From Dicaeum eximium (taxonomy: Eukaryota > Chordata > Aves > Passeriformes > Dicaeidae): 64,000 bases of DNA. The stretch is from contig VWZP01002584.1 of the NCBI GenBank assembly GCA_013396995.1, positions 231,501 through 295,500 of the forward strand. The letters are read 5' to 3'. Positions 61,781 through 64,000 of this stretch are shown here, piece after piece (positions within the stretch are counted from its first letter, which is position 1; each line of letters opens with the position of its first letter). The notes beneath the pieces are model-generated. The model worked only from the letters and a program-made list of their open reading frames with translations. It made no database searches and had not been told where the DNA came from. The translations under genes and the position numbers were made by a program.

Positions 61781-64000
61781 CTAGAGTGCTACCCAGGTTT
61801 TCCTGATCCAGCTTCCCTGGCTAAGGATGGTGCTTAAGGCCATTCAGCATTTAATGAAGTGGATATACAGATAAACTTTGGGATGGAGATTATTTTTTCC
61901 ATAAGAAAACCCAGCTGCAAAGAAACTTTAGAGTTTGATTCATTTTTGGTTCCAGATTGATTTCCAGTGGTGGCAACTGACGTGAATTCAAAATTGACTC
62001 TCTGGATTAAAGGATGGATTGTAACAGGACGATCTTGTCCTGTCTGCTCCGAGGCGTCTCCCACTCAGGTTGTGCATGCAGAAATAGCAGCTGTGAAGCC
62101 TTGCCTTGAAACCCTGGCAGCTTTGTGTGATCACAGAATTATGCAGTTGTCTGCACTGCCTCGGCAGGTGCCACTCTGTGTCACACACGGATAGGTCCTG
62201 GACAGGTCACCTGTGCAAGGGTCTGCCAGGGACCACCAAAGCATATTAACAAGTGATGTGTACAGGCTCTTCCCATCTTTTCTATCTATGCTATATTCCA
62301 TTCATTTTTACTACTTTGAATCAAAGCCCCAAAGATACTGCAAGGATTATTAGTGGATCGACAAGGTGAAAAGTATGATCATCTTAGGTCTGTGTGACAA
62401 CATTTCCAGCACTTTGTCTGGAACAGGGGTAGGTTTTTTGTTTTGTTTTGTTGTATTTTGGGGGCTTTTTTTTTTTTTTAAAGAAACAATTCTGAATAAT
62501 TTGCAACTCTTGGATAATTGCAAATTAAAATGTAAATTAATTAAAATGCCTGTAACTGTTGTGAGCAAATAATAGGATTTATCAAACTTTGCATTTTATC
62601 AAAACTTCGCAGTGTTTAACACAAGGCTTTATAGCTCACCTTAGTGCCCTGCTGAGCAGGCAAAAGCAAATGGGAACGTTTGTATTTTGGCTGCACCAAG
62701 GAAAATTACATTTGGGTTTGTTGTCTAACTCAGATGAAATACATATATTTGCTTTTTGCATTCTTCATGTGAGAAGCTTTCTTTACCAGATTTGGACCTT
62801 ACTCCCCACCCCCCATTTTAGGGGTGGTCTTCAGCTTCTGTCCCATTTTATCATAATAGTCAGTATAGTTAAATAAATAATTTCTGAGCTTAGATTTTCA
62901 GTGTGAGTGAAGTCCTGATTTGAATCTGTGTCCTTGAATCTGTCATGAAATTACAGCTATAAGACATAATTTTTCTTGAATATATCACTTCAGGGGAAAA
63001 CAGCTAATTATATATGTCAGGATTGAGATGTTTGGGTTCTTTCAGAAGAGGAAGAGGTATCGTTTTAGTGATCAGAGCTGCAGAAGTAAAGAGAAAATAA
63101 GGGAAAATGGTTTCAGTAATGCATAAAATCGAGGAACTGAAAAATAAAGGAACACAAAGAAAGCAAGGGTTGAAAGAAAAAAATGATAAAGAAAAACAGC
63201 AGATGGGGATTTTGGGGAAACCAAAGTAACAGAAATAACCGTGCTTTGTTTTCATGTACTGCTTTGGCCTTAAAGCTTTGTTAGGCTAAAGTGTCCTTTT
63301 TATCAGAGCAGTGGGTGTTGCAGAGATTATTTCAGTGGCGAGTCTGTGCAAAGATGAATGTGCTTCTGTTTCCCTCTGCTGATTAGCACAGTCCCAAATG
63401 GCAAGTGTGATAAACTCTGGTCTTTTGATGCCCCTTTTTTCCCTTCAACTCAAAGACTCTGAGATCACAGGGTAATTTTTTTTTTCCCTAATGAGACACC
63501 GGTGTTTTCTCCTGAATTCTTCATAAATCAGACTTCTAAAATGCTTAAGACAGTGTCCTTACATTTCCTGTTTCCATGGAATCTATAGGAGGTTTAAAGT
63601 ATTCCAGGGTGCTCTGCCAACCCTTAAAGCCATTATCAGATTTTCAGTCTCTTGTGTCTCACTTAGATCTTCTGAGGATATTGCATAGCTGTTTTCAGTT
63701 GAGCAGCTCTGCATGAGGAGCTCTTAAATGACACCTTCTAAACTTCCTGTATTCCTTTGATTTCGCACTGGGTCTATTTTTTTCGTCTTACTGACATTTG
63801 TCATTCCCTTGAGGCAAGTACTACAGCATCTACAACACCCACAGCTACATAATCACAAACTTGGACATGTGACTGGTTGAAGTGAAATCTTTTTAAAGAA
63901 AAAAAACTGAAGAAAGTGTTCTTGTAGTGAGTGCACTGAGATAGCATCAGAGGGAAGGCAGCTGTACAGCCACTTTACATAAAGAATATCTTTCCAGAAC
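61781..64000. other. No gene seen; ends in purine-rich DNA
   Basis: Plain sequence with a GTTTT/T14 low-complexity run at 62434-62479. A purine-rich stretch lies at about 63040-63240 (AGAAGAGGAAGAGG, AAAGAGAAAATAAGGG, GAAAGAAAAAAATG). The minus-strand frame 63004-63255 is a pyrimidine artefact of it. No gene is supported to the right edge. Confidence 0.72.
62434..62479. repeat. GTTTT repeats and T14 tract
   Basis: TTTTTTG followed by several GTTTT words and, after GGGGGC, 14 T (62466-62479). Low-complexity DNA. Confidence 0.92.

Overview
This window reads as nuclear DNA from a bird, almost certainly non-coding (intron or gene desert). Three fragments of CR1 retrotransposons carry the typical avian 3' ends (words such as TCATAGAATCATAGAA, and TTGGAAGAGACC or its complement). 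The rest is AT-leaning, CpG-poor and poor in recognisable mobile elements: the CR1 pieces I can see cover only about 1% of the window. This fits bird chromosomes better than mammalian or other reptile DNA. There are two small assembly gaps (one N at 5636; 11 N inside a T tract at 22628-22638). The species cannot be told from this.

I find no protein-coding exon that I can defend. The open frames are short (at most about 140 codons), unrelated to any family I recognise, and many of the longer ones begin only at GTG or TTG. The longest frames are explained by a CR1 reverse-transcriptase remnant (56.6-57.1 kb) and by a stop-poor CpG-rich patch (43.2-43.6 kb). I see no tRNA, rRNA, CRISPR array or operon.

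Layout. 0-5 kb: a trinucleotide microsatellite (2.5 kb) and a small CpG-bearing conserved-looking block (4.3 kb). 5.4-5.6 kb: a minus-strand mRNA-like 3' end with a poly(A) signal 13 nt before 29 A, the best retrocopy candidate. 7.0 kb: a block with a perfect NK2-type palindrome. 10.6 kb: two adjacent inverted repeats. 11.5 kb: a plus-strand CR1 end followed by a plus-strand poly(A)-like site. 14.3-14.8 kb: a second minus-strand poly(A)-like end. 16-37 kb: mostly plain sequence with repeated T tracts, a 195-bp purine-rich tract and a gap. 43.3-43.5 kb: an isolated CpG island, the most promoter-like place in the window. 49.0 kb: a minus-strand CR1 end. 54.2-54.4 kb: a conserved-looking non-coding block. 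56.6-57.0 kb: a rearranged minus-strand CR1 in which the catalytic-motif region of the reverse transcriptase has been tandemly multiplied. 57-64 kb: AT-rich and purine-rich DNA with one GC-rich patch.

Across the window long homopolymers are strongly strand-biased (13 T runs of 12 or more on the given strand against 2 A runs). A rough hand tally of 24 sampled lines gives more G than C. Such a G+T excess is what transcription leaves on the sense strand of introns, so the window may lie inside a plus-strand transcription unit. No undescribed biological system is evident; the interesting items are structural and regulatory candidates.
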